From Methylosinus sp. LW4 (GTDB lineage: Bacteria; Pseudomonadota; Alphaproteobacteria; Rhizobiales; Beijerinckiaceae), in the NCBI RefSeq assembly GCF_000379125.1, contig NZ_KB900626.1, forward strand, positions 1,521,748 to 1,585,747: a DNA stretch of 64,000 nucleotides. The letters run 5' to 3'. The notes beneath the pieces were generated by a model. The model did no database searches and was not told the DNA's origin. It was given only the letters and a program-made list of their open reading frames with translations. Within the stretch, counting starts at the first letter, position 1. Each line of letters starts with the position of its first letter. Made by a program: the position numbers and the translations under genes. Of the stretch, positions 55,533-64,000 are shown piece by piece.

Positions 55533-57869
55533 ATGCCCGACCTTCTCCTCGAACTCTTCAGCGAAGAAATCCCCGCCCGCATGCAGCGTCAGGCGGCCGA
55601 TGATCTGCAGCGGCTGGTCTGCGGCGCGCTCGCCGAAAAGGGGCTGACCTATGAGGGCGCGGCCGCTCATGCGACGCCGCGCCGGCTGGCGCTGCATATC
55701 GCCGGCCTGCCCGGCCGCCAGCCCGATACGCGCGAGGAGAAGAAGGGTCCGCGCGTCGGCGCGCCGGAGGCCGCCATTCAGGGCTTTCTGAAGAGCGCCG
55801 GCCTCGCGTCGATCGACGAGGCGAAGATCGAGAAGGACGCCAAAAAAGGCGAGTTCTATGTCGCCGTCATCGAGCGCGCCGGGCGCGAGACGATAGAGGT
55901 GCTGGCGGATCTGCTGCCGGGAATCGTGAAGAGCTTCCCCTGGCCGAAATCCATGCGCTGGGGCAAGGCCTCGACGCGGCTCGATTCGCTGCGCTGGGTG
56001 CGGCCGCTGCAATCCATCCTCGCCACTTTCGGCACCGAGATGGAGACGCCCGACATCGTGCGCTTCTCGGTCGATGGAATCGAGAGCGGCGATCTCTCCC
56101 ACGGCCATCGCTTCCTGGCGCCGGCGCCCTTCGCGGTGAAGCGCTTCGACGATTACGTGCCCGCGCTCGAGAAGGCGAAGGTCGTGCTCGACGCCGCGCG
56201 CCGGCGCGACATCGTCCTTCATGACGCGCGCAATCTCGCTATGGCGCTGGGGCTCGAGCTCATCGAGGACGCCGCGCTTCTCGAGGAGGTCGCCGGCCTC
56301 GTCGAATGGCCGGTGACGCTGATGGGCGCTTTCGACGAGAGCTTTCTCTCCATTCCGCCCGAGGTCATTCGCACGACCATTCGCGTCAATCAGAAATGCT
56401 TCGTGCTGAAGCGCCATGACGGCGGCCTCGCCAATCGCTTCATCCTCGTCTCGAACATAGAGGCGAGCGATGGCGGCGAGACGATCATCGGCGGCAATCA
56501 ACGCGTCATCGCCGCGCGTCTGTCGGACGCCAAATTCTTCTATGAGACCGATCTGAAGACGCCGCTCGGCGAGCGCCTGCCCAAGCTCGACAATATCGTA
56601 TTCCACGAAAAGCTCGGAACGCAGGGCGAGCGCGTGAAGCGCATCGAGGCGCTGGCGCGCGAGTTGGCGCCGATCGTCGGCGCCGATGCGGACAAGGCCG
56701 CGCGGGCGGCGACGCTCGCCAAGGCCGATCTCGTCACCGAAATGGTCGGCGAGTTCCCCGAGCTTCAGGGACTCATGGGCCGCTATTATGCGGCGGCGCA
56801 GGGCGAGGACGCGGAGGTCGCCGCGGCGCTGGAGGAGCATTACAAGCCGCAGGGGCCGGCGGACCGTATTCCGACCAGCCCGGTGTCCATCGCCGTGGCG
56901 CTCGCCGACAAGCTCGACACTCTGGTCGGCTTTTGGGCGATCGACGAGAAGCCGACCGGGAGCAAGGACCCTTATGCGCTGCGGAGAGCGGCGCTGGGCG
57001 TCATCCGCCTCGCGCTCGAGAATGAGCTGCGGCTGCCGCTGCGCAAAGCCTTCGCCGCGGCGCAATGGCCTGTCTGGCTCGCGGCGCGCACGCCGCTGCG
57101 CGAGCTGGTGACGAGCGAGGTCAATCGCGTCGCCTCGGACCTCTCGCCCAATGGAGCCGCGACTCTCTCGGCCGACGCCGAGGCGCATTTGCGCCGCGAC
57201 ATAGAGAAGCAGCTTCACGCCGTCGGCAGAGAGCCGGGCGCCGAGGCGCCCTCGCCTGCCGCCGAGATTTTCTTGCGCGAGACGCTGCCGCCACTGCTGG
57301 CCGCCAATGCGGCCGATCTCCTCGCCTTCTTCATCGACCGCCTGAAGGTCTACCTTCGCGATCGCGGCGCACGATATGACCTCATCGATGCGGCGCTCGG
57401 GGCCTCGGCCTCGGCGCAGTCTCGAGAAGGGAGCGCGCAAATGCCGGACGATCTGCTCACCATCACGCGCAAGGTGGAGGCTCTGGGGAAATTCCTCGAC
57501 ACCGACGACGGCAAGAATCTGCTCGCCGGCTTCCGCCGCGCCGCCAATATTCTCAAGATCGAGGAGAAGAAGGACGGCGCCGGCGCCTATGACGAGCCGC
57601 ACCATCCCAATCTGCGCATGGAGCTGCCCGAGCATAAGCTCGCCGCCGCCATCAAGCGCGCGCGGGAGGAGACCTCCGAGCGGCTCGACAAGGAGAATTT
57701 CGAGAGCGCCATGCAGGCGCTGTCGAAGCTGCGCGAGCCTGTCGACGACTTCTTCGAGGCGGTGACGGTGAATTGCGACGATCCGAAAGTGCGCCTCAAC
57801 CGCCTGCGCCTGCTCGCGGAGCTGCGCGAGGCCATGCTGCAGGTCGCGGATTTCTCGAAAGTGGCGTGA
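55533..57869 (+). CDS. glyS: glycine-tRNA ligase beta subunit
   Basis: 778 residues. Forms an alpha2-beta2 enzyme with GlyQ and binds tRNA-Gly. Start [20 protein letters not shown] and [21 protein letters not shown] are diagnostic; the C-terminal anticodon-binding region ([17 protein letters not shown]...) has the DALR fold. Alphaproteobacterial GlyS of about 700-780 residues is normal. glyQ, its usual upstream partner, is not in the window; trxB, the DUF559 gene and repeats sit in that position. It converges with the LpoA-like gene. Confidence 0.96.
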   Translation: MPDLLLELFSEEIPARMQRQAADDLQRLVCGALAEKGLTYEGAAAHATPRRLALHIAGLPGRQPDTREEKKGPRVGAPEAAIQGFLKSAGLASIDEAKIEKDAKKGEFYVAVIERAGRETIEVLADLLPGIVKSFPWPKSMRWGKASTRLDSLRWVRPLQSILATFGTEMETPDIVRFSVDGIESGDLSHGHRFLAPAPFAVKRFDDYVPALEKAKVVLDAARRRDIVLHDARNLAMALGLELIEDAALLEEVAGLVEWPVTLMGAFDESFLSIPPEVIRTTIRVNQKCFVLKRHDGGLANRFILVSNIEASDGGETIIGGNQRVIAARLSDAKFFYETDLKTPLGERLPKLDNIVFHEKLGTQGERVKRIEALARELAPIVGADADKAARAATLAKADLVTEMVGEFPELQGLMGRYYAAAQGEDAEVAAALEEHYKPQGPADRIPTSPVSIAVALADKLDTLVGFWAIDEKPTGSKDPYALRRAALGVIRLALENELRLPLRKAFAAAQWPVWLAARTPLRELVTSEVNRVASDLSPNGAATLSADAEAHLRRDIEKQLHAVGREPGAEAPSPAAEIFLRETLPPLLAANAADLLAFFIDRLKVYLRDRGARYDLIDAALGASASAQSREGSAQMPDDLLTITRKVEALGKFLDTDDGKNLLAGFRRAANILKIEEKKDGAGAYDEPHHPNLRMELPEHKLAAAIKRAREETSERLDKENFESAMQALSKLREPVDDFFEAVTVNCDDPKVRLNRLRLLAELREAMLQVADFSKVA

Positions 57870-57870
57870 G

Positions 57871-57994
57871 GCCCCCTCCCCAGCCCTCCCCCGCTTCGCG
57901 GGAGAGGGGGCAGATTCGGCGCTTCATCGGGGTTTCGCGTAGCGTTTGCCGTCTCCCTCTCCCGCTATTGCGGGGGAGGGTGAGGGAGGGGGCG
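57871..57994. repeat. palindromic repeat family B, copy 1
   Basis: GCCCCCTCCCCAGCCCTCCC, CGCTTCGCGGGAGAGGGGGC, a spacer with CGGCGCTTCATCGGGGTTTC, then CCCTCTCCCGCTATTGCGGG and GGAGGGTGAGGGAGGGGGC. Spacer and end resemble copy 2 at 36239. It separates the convergent stops of glyS and the lipoprotein gene. Confidence 0.75.
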
Positions 57995-58000
57995 CGCTGC

Positions 58001-59236
58001 TTACGCCCCGTTCCCCGTAAACGTCCGCGGCGCGGGCGAGAGCACCTTGGCGGCGCCGCCGGAAATCTCCAGCACGGAGAGGCCGCGCTCGTTCATGCCG
58101 TCGGCCTTGAAGCGGAAGACCCCATCGGCGCCGTTGAAGCCCGACGGATTGACCAGCACATTGTCCGAATAGCGCTGCGAGCCCTGGCTGCGCGACAGAG
58201 CGATGGCCAGCGACACGGCGTCATAGGCGAGCGTCGCTATGCGGGCCGGATCGGTGTTGAACTTGGCGCGGTAGCGCTGCGCCAGGGAGTTGAAGCCGGC
58301 GTTCTCCGGCGCGACGAACCAAGCGCCTTGCAGCGCCGGAAGCTTCAGCACGCGGGCGTCGTTCCAGAGGCCGGTGCCGAGCACCTGAATGCGCTTGGTG
58401 TCGATATGCGCCGCCTGCAATTCCTGCGAGACGGCGGCCATGGCCTCGGCCTGCTCGGGGATGAACAGAGCGTCGATCTGCTCGGCCGCCTGGGCGATGC
58501 GCTGCACTGAAGGCTGCACGGCGCCGGGCTTGTAGCGCTCGATCGTCAGCACGCGCATTCCGTGATTGGCCGCGCTCTGCTGGAATTGCGCCAGCGCCAC
58601 AGTGCCATAATCATTCTCGGGCACGAGCGCGGCGATGGATTTCTTGCCGCGCTGCGCGGCGAAATCGACGATGCGCTCGACATAGCCCTCCACCAGGAAG
58701 GACAGGAGATAGACGCCCTTGCCGGCGACGGAGGAATCGGTCGAGAAAGCGATGATCGGCTTGCCCGCGCCGCGGGCGACGCGCGCCGCCTCCTTCACGC
58801 CGCTGGCGAAGACGGGGCCGATGACGATCTCCGCGCCCTCGTTTATGGCGTTTTGCGCGGCCTGGGCGGCGCCGGCGGGCGTCGAATGGTCGTCCTTGAC
58901 CAGAATGGTCACATCATTGGCGCCGCTGTCGGCATAGGCGAGCTTGGCGGCGTTCAGCAGCGAGGCGCCCACCTGGCTCGGCCCGGAGGCCATGGAGAGC
59001 GGCACGATCAGCGCGATGCGCGTCGCGCCGCTGCCGATCAGCTCGCCCTCGTTGAGCTGGCCGACCTCAACCTTGCCGAGCGGCGCCGAGAGCCGCAGAT
59101 CGGGAGCGCCCGGAACGCCGGGCCCCGCCGTGGGATTGCAGGCGCTGAGAAAGGACGCCGCAGCCAAGGCGCAGACGAGGCGCGCCGACGCCGCAGCGCC
59201 GCCCCGCCGAAACCTGTTCCGCCTACCCATGACCAA
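58001..59236 (-). CDS. LpoA-like / branched-chain amino acid binding-type lipoprotein
   Basis: About 409-411 residues, from TTG 59236 (GGGAGG six to seven bases upstream) or ATG 59230. A lipoprotein signal ends in FLSACNP. The mature part is a type 1 periplasmic-binding fold: RIALIVPLSMASGPSQVGASLLNAAKLAY, EIVIGPVFASGVKEAARV and FIPEQAEAMAAVSQEL. Proteins of this group are annotated as penicillin-binding protein activator (LpoA) or as solute-binding family 6. As in E. coli, the gene is divergent from rsmI with yraN near, which favours the LpoA-like role of activating a peptidoglycan synthase. Only the C-terminal half of E. coli LpoA is present. Confidence 0.88.
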   Translation of the reverse strand: MVMGRRNRFRRGGAAASARLVCALAAASFLSACNPTAGPGVPGAPDLRLSAPLGKVEVGQLNEGELIGSGATRIALIVPLSMASGPSQVGASLLNAAKLAYADSGANDVTILVKDDHSTPAGAAQAAQNAINEGAEIVIGPVFASGVKEAARVARGAGKPIIAFSTDSSVAGKGVYLLSFLVEGYVERIVDFAAQRGKKSIAALVPENDYGTVALAQFQQSAANHGMRVLTIERYKPGAVQPSVQRIAQAAEQIDALFIPEQAEAMAAVSQELQAAHIDTKRIQVLGTGLWNDARVLKLPALQGAWFVAPENAGFNSLAQRYRAKFNTDPARIATLAYDAVSLAIALSRSQGSQRYSDNVLVNPSGFNGADGVFRFKADGMNERGLSVLEISGGAAKVLSPAPRTFTGNGA

Positions 59237-59365
59237 TGGAAGCCTCCCGCTCGAACGGCCCGATGAAATCGCCGTCTTATACGCGATTGCGGAAAGCGCG
59301 CGGCAACCCCTAAATTGAAATAAAATGGAATTTTGCGGGGAAATTGCGGCCTTGAACGCGCTTTC

Positions 59366-59387
59366 CATGTTCTGTAAAAAGAACATG
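59366..59387. promoter_or_regulatory. inverted repeat in the lpoA-like/rsmI divergent spacer
   Basis: CATGTTCT at 59366-59373 and AGAACATG at 59380-59387 are perfect inverted copies around GTAAAA. It lies in the AT-rich spacer between divergent genes, near where either promoter should be. It could bind a dimeric regulator. It does not match the direct-repeat LexA box of this group. Confidence 0.4.
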
Positions 59388-59425
59388 CGGACGATTCATC
59401 GAACGCATCGGCAGAGAGGCGGGCC

Positions 59426-60349
59426 ATGAGCGAGGGAAAAGTGACGACGCCGGCGGCTTATACCGCTTTCGGCCTGCGGGCGGAGGCGGAGAAGATCGCG
59501 CCAGGGCTGCATCTCGTCGCGACGCCGATCGGCAATCTGAAGGATATCTCCTTCCGCGCCTTGTCGACTCTGGCCGCGGCCGACGCCGTCGTGGCGGAGG
59601 ACACGCGCGTCACCAAGACTTTGCTCGCCCATTATGGGATTTCGACGCCGCTGGTCGCCTATCACGAGCACAACGCCCATGTGATGCGGCCGCATCTCAT
59701 CGCGCGGCTGGAGGCCGGGGCGGCGCTGGCTCTCGTCTCCGACGCCGGCACGCCGCTGGTCTCCGACCCCGGCTTCAAGCTCGTGGCCGAGTCGCTGGAA
59801 AAGGGAATCAAGGTCACATCTGTCCCCGGCCCTTCCGCCGTGCTGGCGGCGCTGGTCGTCGCCGGCCTTCCGACCGACCGCTTCTTCTTCGAGGGATTTT
59901 TGCCGCATAAGGGCGGGCCGCGACGCGCGCGCCTCGCCGAGCTGGCGCGCATTCCCGGCACTCTCGTGTTCTTCGAATCGCCCAAGCGCGTCGCCGAGAC
60001 GCTGGAAGACGCCGCCGCCGTGCTGGGCCCGCGCGACGCCGCCATCGCCCGCGAGCTGACCAAGCTCTATGAATCGGTGCGGCGCGGCAAGCTCGACGCG
60101 CTCGCCGCGGCTCTGCGCGAGGAGGAGCCGCCGCGCGGCGAGATCGTCGTGCTGATCGCCCCGCCCGGCGCGGACGCCGAGGCGACGAGCGAGGCGGAGC
60201 TCGACGCCAAGCTCGAGGAGGCGCTCGCCGCCCATTCGCTGAAGGACGCCGCCAGCGTCGTCTCCGCCTCCACCGGCCGGCCGCGCCGCGAAGTCTATGC
60301 GCGGGCGATCAAGCTCGCCGCCGAGCGCGAGAGCGAGACGCGCGAGTGA
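59426..60349 (+). CDS. rsmI: 16S rRNA (cytidine-1402 2'-O)-methyltransferase
   Basis: 307 residues from ATG 59426 with GAGAGGCGGG upstream. SAM-dependent modification near the ribosomal P site. LHLVATPIGNLKDISFRALSTL, AEDTRVTKTLLAHYGI, ALVSDAGTPLVSDPGFKLV and FFEGFLPHKGGPRRARLAEL are diagnostic. It overlaps yraN by four bases (GTGA). The divergent lipoprotein gene completes the lpoA-rsmI-yraN neighbourhood. Confidence 0.97.
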   Translation: MSEGKVTTPAAYTAFGLRAEAEKIAPGLHLVATPIGNLKDISFRALSTLAAADAVVAEDTRVTKTLLAHYGISTPLVAYHEHNAHVMRPHLIARLEAGAALALVSDAGTPLVSDPGFKLVAESLEKGIKVTSVPGPSAVLAALVVAGLPTDRFFFEGFLPHKGGPRRARLAELARIPGTLVFFESPKRVAETLEDAAAVLGPRDAAIARELTKLYESVRRGKLDALAAALREEEPPRGEIVVLIAPPGADAEATSEAELDAKLEEALAAHSLKDAASVVSASTGRPRREVYARAIKLAAERESETRE

Positions 60350-60720
60350 GCGAGACGGAAGAAAGGCGCACCCGCTATCGCGGCGGGCTGCGCGCCGAGA
60401 CGATCGCGGCGCTTTTCCTGAGAGCCAAATTCTACGCCGTCCTCGACCGCCGCTATCGCATTCGCGGCGGCGAGATCGACATTGTGGCGCGTCGCGGGCG
60501 GACAATCGCCTTCGTGGAAGTGAAGGCGCGCGCCAATCTCGACGAAGCGATGATCTCCATCACCGAGGAGAAGCGCCGGCGCATCTCCCGCGCGGCGTCG
60601 AAATGGCTCGCGTCCAATCCCTGGGCCGCAGACCATGTGCTGCGCGGCGACGCGGTCTATATCGCGCCGAAGCGCCTGCCGCTGCATGTGGAAGCGGCGT
60701 TCGAGCTGGATTTGGGGTGA
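60346..60720 (+). CDS. UPF0102 family protein YraN
   Basis: 124 residues from GTG 60346, inside the end of rsmI. Endonuclease-like fold; KFYAVLDRRYRIRGGEIDIVARRGRTIAFVEVKARAN has the Asp...Glu-x-Lys of PD-(D/E)XK enzymes. Function is unsettled; the neighbourhood with rsmI is conserved in proteobacteria. It is followed by a heptamer repeat hairpin. Confidence 0.95.
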   Translation: MSETEERRTRYRGGLRAETIAALFLRAKFYAVLDRRYRIRGGEIDIVARRGRTIAFVEVKARANLDEAMISITEEKRRRISRAASKWLASNPWAADHVLRGDAVYIAPKRLPLHVEAAFELDLG

Positions 60721-60773
60721 GCGAGTAGCGAGTAGCGAGTAGCGAGTAGAACTACTCGCTACTCGCTATTCGC
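60721..60773. repeat. heptamer tandem repeat and hairpin
   Basis: GCGAGTA is repeated four times in 60721-60748, and the following 22 bases (60752-60773) are the inverted copy of 60728-60749 with one mismatch, separated by AA. It starts directly after the yraN stop and separates convergent yraN and chemotaxis genes, so it may serve as a bidirectional terminator. No T run. Confidence 0.8.
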
Positions 60774-60780
60774 CCCATCG

Positions 60781-62103
60781 TCAGCTCGCGAGGCTCTGCG
60801 CCAGCTCTTCCGTATGCGCCTGAGTGCGGCGGGCCATATGGTCGATCTCGCGGGCGAGCGTCACGATCGACTCGGCGCCAGCGCCGGTCATGGCCATGGC
60901 GCTGGCCACTTGCGAGACATGCTGCGACATGGCCGAGGCGCTGTCGGCGGCCGAGCGCACGCTGCGGGTGATGTCCTTGGTGGCGGCGTCCTGCTCATGC
61001 ACGGCGGAAGTGATGATCGCCGAAATATGCTCCACCTCTGCGATCTTGTTCTTGATCTTGTCGATGGAGGAGACGGAGAGATTGGTCGCCGCCTGAATCT
61101 CGGAAATCTGATCGGCGATCTCCTGCGTCGCCTTGCCGGTCTGGGTGGCGAGGCTCTTGACCTCCTGCGCCACCACAGCGAAGCCGCGGCCCGCCTCGCC
61201 GGCGCGCGCCGCCTCTATGGTGGCGTTGAGCGCGAGAAGATTGGTCTGCGCCGCGATGCGCGAGATGAGGCTCACCACATCGCCGACGCGATTGGCGGCG
61301 GCGGAGAGGCGCAGCATCTCGGCGCTGGAGCCATTGGTCTCCTGCACGGCCTGGCGCACGACTGTGGTCGACTCCACCGCCTGACGGCTGATCTCGCCGA
61401 TCGCCTCCAGCAATTGCTCCGAGGCGGTGGCGACCGAGGCGACGTCGGCGGCCGCCTGCAACGAGGCGGTGCGGGCGAAATCCGTATCCTCGCGGGCGCG
61501 ACGTTCCTGCACGATCATCTCCTCCGATGCGCCGGCCATTTTCTTCGTCAGCTCGCCGAGCGCCGCGGTCGTCGCCGAAAGTTCGTGGGAATAATGCTCG
61601 ACCTGCTCGCGAATGACGGCCTCGCGGCGCAGCCGCTCCTCGCGGTCGTCACGGGCGCGGATCTCGGCCGCCATCTCATTATTGGCCCGCACCGCGTCTC
61701 TCAGCACGATCAAGGCCTTGGAGATCGCGCCGATCTCGTCGCCGCGCTCCGCGCCCTGCACCACAATGGTGGTGTCGCCGGCGGCGAGATCGGCCATTTG
61801 GCGGGCGATGGTCTTGATCGGCGAGGCGATGGTGCGGTGAATGGTGGGGATGGAGACGCCGACCACGAGAAAGGCCGCCGCCAGCGTGCCGAGCAGCAGC
61901 TCGAGCGATAGCGTCGCCGCCGCCTGATTGGCCGTCACCGCCAGCTGCGACGCCCGCGCCGCATTGGCCGGATCGGCCGCCGCCCCGGTCAAATCGCGGA
62001 CATTGGCGACCGAGACATAGGCGGTCGCGCCCATGAGCAGCAGCAGAGCCAGAAAAAGGAACTGCCTGAGCGCGAGGCCAGCGCCGATCGAGGTGAACCG
62101 CAT
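60781..62103 (-). CDS. methyl-accepting chemotaxis protein
   Basis: About 440 residues from ATG 62103 (a TTG at 62169 is possible, neither has a strong ribosome site). Two helices (about 10-32 and 65-95) enclose a loop of only about 35 residues, so there is no ligand-binding domain outside. A HAMP domain follows ([24 protein letters not shown]), then a long helical signalling domain with the hairpin tip [38 protein letters not shown]. Likely senses membrane state, energy or a cytosolic partner. It diverges from gshB. Confidence 0.93.
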   Translation of the reverse strand: MRFTSIGAGLALRQFLFLALLLLMGATAYVSVANVRDLTGAAADPANAARASQLAVTANQAAATLSLELLLGTLAAAFLVVGVSIPTIHRTIASPIKTIARQMADLAAGDTTIVVQGAERGDEIGAISKALIVLRDAVRANNEMAAEIRARDDREERLRREAVIREQVEHYSHELSATTAALGELTKKMAGASEEMIVQERRAREDTDFARTASLQAAADVASVATASEQLLEAIGEISRQAVESTTVVRQAVQETNGSSAEMLRLSAAANRVGDVVSLISRIAAQTNLLALNATIEAARAGEAGRGFAVVAQEVKSLATQTGKATQEIADQISEIQAATNLSVSSIDKIKNKIAEVEHISAIITSAVHEQDAATKDITRSVRSAADSASAMSQHVSQVASAMAMTGAGAESIVTLAREIDHMARRTQAHTEELAQSLAS

Positions 62104-62301
62104 TGGGGGCTGTATCCAGTTTGTTCCGGTCTTGACAGTTGTCCGTCGTTTTAGACCGATCTCCTTCAAGCGGAGTTAACGTCTATATGGTCGGGACGCC
62201 CGAAATCGAGGAAGCGCTTTCGCCCCGGGACGAAAAGCGTTACTTCCTCGGGTCCGGCCCGAGAGGCCGGCGCGGTGCGCCACGAAAGAGACATCGAGAG
62301 C

Positions 62302-63258
62302 ATGATCGACGTCGCGGTCCAGATGGACCCCCTGGACAAAATCAATTTCGCCGGAGATTCCACCTTCGCGCTGATGCTCGAGGCGCAAAGACGCGGCCAT
62401 CGCCTGTGGCACTACACGCCGGACAAGCTGTCGCTCGGCGCGGGACGGCTGAGCGCGCCGGCGCGGGAGATCGCCGTCTATGACGATTCCGCGCGCTATT
62501 ACGAGCTGGGCGAGGAGCGCGTGCTCGATCTCGCCAGCGTCGACGTCGTGCTGCTGCGCCAGGACCCGCCCTTCGACCTCGCCTATATCACCTCGACGCA
62601 TTTTCTGGAGAAAATCCAGTCGCGCACGCTCGTCGTCAATGATCCGTCCGCCGTGCGCAACGCGCCGGAAAAAGTCTTCGTCATGGAATTCGCCGATCTG
62701 ATGCCGCCGACGCTGCTGACGCGCGACCGGGCGGCGATCGAGGCGTTCCGCGCCGAGCATGGCGAGATCGTCATGAAGCCGCTCTACGGCCATGGCGGCG
62801 CCAGCGTGTTCAAGGTGGAGCCGGTCGATCCCAATTTCGGCTCGCTGTTCGATCTCTTTTCCTCGATCTTCCGCGAGCCTTGGGTCGTGCAGCGCTTTCT
62901 GCCGGCCGTCAGCAAGGGCGACAAGCGCATATTGCTGGTGGACGGCGAGCCGCTCGGCGCAGTGAATCGCGTTCCGGCGGAGAACGACATTCGTTCCAAC
63001 ATGGTGCGCGGCGGCGCGGCGGCCTCGACGGCGCTGACCGAGCGCGAGCGCGAAATCTGCGCGCGGCTCGGCCCGGCGCTGCGCGAGCGCGGCCTGCTGT
63101 TCGTCGGCATAGACGTCATCGACGGCAATCTGACCGAGATCAACGTCACCTCCCCCACCGGCCTGCGGGCGCTCGCCCGGCTCGGCGGACCCGACCTCGC
63201 CGCGCCGATCTTCGACGCGATCGAGGCCAAGCTCGCGAGGCTGCGCGCGAATGGCTGA
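62302..63258 (+). CDS. gshB: glutathione synthase
   Basis: About 318 residues from ATG 62302; a GTG at 62275 is an alternative. ATP-grasp ligase that adds glycine to gamma-glutamylcysteine. [32 protein letters not shown] is the family start; [36 protein letters not shown] and [21 protein letters not shown] are the substrate and ATP segments. Its stop lies within the start of glnD. Confidence 0.96.
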   Translation: MIDVAVQMDPLDKINFAGDSTFALMLEAQRRGHRLWHYTPDKLSLGAGRLSAPAREIAVYDDSARYYELGEERVLDLASVDVVLLRQDPPFDLAYITSTHFLEKIQSRTLVVNDPSAVRNAPEKVFVMEFADLMPPTLLTRDRAAIEAFRAEHGEIVMKPLYGHGGASVFKVEPVDPNFGSLFDLFSSIFREPWVVQRFLPAVSKGDKRILLVDGEPLGAVNRVPAENDIRSNMVRGGAAASTALTEREREICARLGPALRERGLLFVGIDVIDGNLTEINVTSPTGLRALARLGGPDLAAPIFDAIEAKLARLRANG

Positions 63259-64000
63259 CGCGCGCAAAGCCGCGCTGCGCCCGCGGGAGGAGCCATTGCA
63301 GGAGGAGCCTTTGAAGCCCGTGCGGCCGCAGCCGCCGAGCGCGCAGGGCCTGCGCGCGACGCTCGGCGAAAAGATCGCCGCCGTGAGCAGAGCCGCCAAG
63401 CCCGGCGAGCCGCCGCGCGCGGCGGTGGTCGAGATATTGCGCAATGTGCTGGCCGACAGCCATGAGATCGCGCGCGCCTATCTCGAATCCGGCGGCAAGG
63501 GCCTCGTCTGCGCGCGCTATCTCTCCGATCTCGAGGATGAGATCATCGGCGCGATCTATGATTATGTCGTGCGCTTCGTCTATGTCGCCGATAATCCGAC
63601 CTTCGGCGAGCGGCTGACCATCGTCGCCGTCGGCGGCTATGGGCGCGGCACTCTGGCGCCCGGCTCCGACATCGATCTTCTGTTCCTGCTTCCCTATAAG
63701 CAGACGCCCTGGGGCGAGAGCGTCGTGGAGGCGATCCTCTATGTGCTCTGGGATCTGCGCCAGAAGGTCGGCCATTCGAGCCGCTCCGTCGCCGAATGCC
63801 TGCGCCAGGCGCGCGCCGACATCACCATTCGCACCACAATATTGGAAGCGCGCTTCATCCTCGGCAGCTCGGAGCTCTTTCACGAGCTGCTCGAGAGCTT
63901 CGATCGCGAGATCATGCGCGTCGACGCGCGCCAATTCGTCGCCGCCAAGCTCACCGAGCGCGATCAGCGCGTCTCGCGCGCCGGCTCCTCGCGCTATCTC
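63251..64000 (+). CDS. glnD: [protein-PII] uridylyltransferase, 5' part (cut by window edge)
   Basis: 250 codons from ATG 63251, overlapping the gshB stop by eight bases; the gene continues beyond the window. GlnD senses glutamine and uridylylates PII to control nitrogen assimilation. After a proline-rich N-terminus comes the nucleotidyltransferase domain: [22 protein letters not shown] near residue 120, followed by [21 protein letters not shown] and [12 protein letters not shown], all GlnD-specific. The HD and ACT domains lie outside the window. Confidence 0.96.
   Translation, partial: MADARKAALRPREEPLQEEPLKPVRPQPPSAQGLRATLGEKIAAVSRAAKPGEPPRAAVVEILRNVLADSHEIARAYLESGGKGLVCARYLSDLEDEIIGAIYDYVVRFVYVADNPTFGERLTIVAVGGYGRGTLAPGSDIDLLFLLPYKQTPWGESVVEAILYVLWDLRQKVGHSSRSVAECLRQARADITIRTTILEARFILGSSELFHELLESFDREIMRVDARQFVAAKLTERDQRVSRAGSSRYL

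Noticed and set aside
59366..59387. LexA box at the rsmI spacer
   Set aside because: The arms are inverted with an eight-base core spacing, not the direct GTTC-N7-GTTC of alphaproteobacteria.
1..64000. tRNA, rRNA, CRISPR array, IS element, prophage
   Set aside because: No cloverleaf-like or ribosomal sequence, no regular spacer-repeat array and no transposase, integrase or phage structural gene was recognised on reading both strands; a tRNA scan would be decisive.

Overview
The window is high-GC DNA (most third codon positions G or C) that is densely coding on both strands. Gene content and protein style (sigma-54 response regulator with partner kinase, clpS-clpA, rsfS-rlmH, chorismate mutase-hisC-tyrA, glyS, gshB, start of glnD, DUF1636, TadE/TadG proteins) point to a chromosomal segment of an alphaproteobacterium, most likely of the order Hyphomicrobiales (Rhizobiales). 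A methanotroph-type genus such as Methylosinus or Methylocystis is a guess; no diagnostic gene is present. I recognised no rRNA, tRNA, CRISPR array, IS element or prophage.

Layout. 1-5 kb: a NodU/CmcH-type carbamoyltransferase and a sigma-54 two-component system, all leftward. 5.1-7.8 kb: a rightward operon of uncharacterised membrane/redox proteins (SDR-DoxX, DUF2269, DUF4166-DCC). 8-15.7 kb: a leftward accessory block with a TonB receptor, a PepSY membrane protein, a small Cys/His protein, two periplasmic solute-binding proteins and a di-heme oxidoreductase, with no ABC permease or ATPase; it looks like an incomplete or unusual metal acquisition system. 15.9-19.3 kb: dctA, an aldo/keto reductase, a ferredoxin and mtnC. 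19.6-31 kb: uvrA, a glycosyltransferase, clpA-clpS, a DEAD-box helicase, DUF1636, rlmH, rsfS. 31.1-36.2 kb: a possible small RNA with a strong terminator, a quinone oxidoreductase, a UbiH-type monooxygenase, a PAS kinase-like protein that has lost its phospho-acceptor histidine, and a patatin. 36.3-39.3 kb: the aromatic amino acid operon. 39.4-43 kb: a ParE remnant, a lytic transglycosylase, recN, bamD. 43.3-45.3 kb: three overlapping TadE/TadG genes, the last with a DUF4114-type C-terminus. 45.3-48 kb: a fatty acid hydroxylase, a spermidine-synthase-like protein, DUF167 and a secreted protein. 48.2-57.9 kb: carB, greA, an ELM1-family protein, trxB, a DUF559 nuclease and glyS. 58-64 kb: an LpoA-like lipoprotein divergent from rsmI-yraN, a chemotaxis receptor, gshB and the 5' part of glnD, cut by the window edge.

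The strongest non-genic signal is a set of dispersed GC-rich palindromic repeats, which I sort into four families (A-D). Two family A copies bracket the DUF559 nuclease gene, one occupies the space in front of uvrA, and family C appears to have supplied the start codon of the ELM1-family gene and a second in-frame insert inside it.

The most promising leads are the orphan TonB/PepSY/di-heme/solute-binding block, the repeat-remodelled ELM1 gene, the repeat-flanked nuclease gene, the pseudo-histidine kinase and the small RNA candidate. All functions are inferred from reading the sequence; no database search was run.
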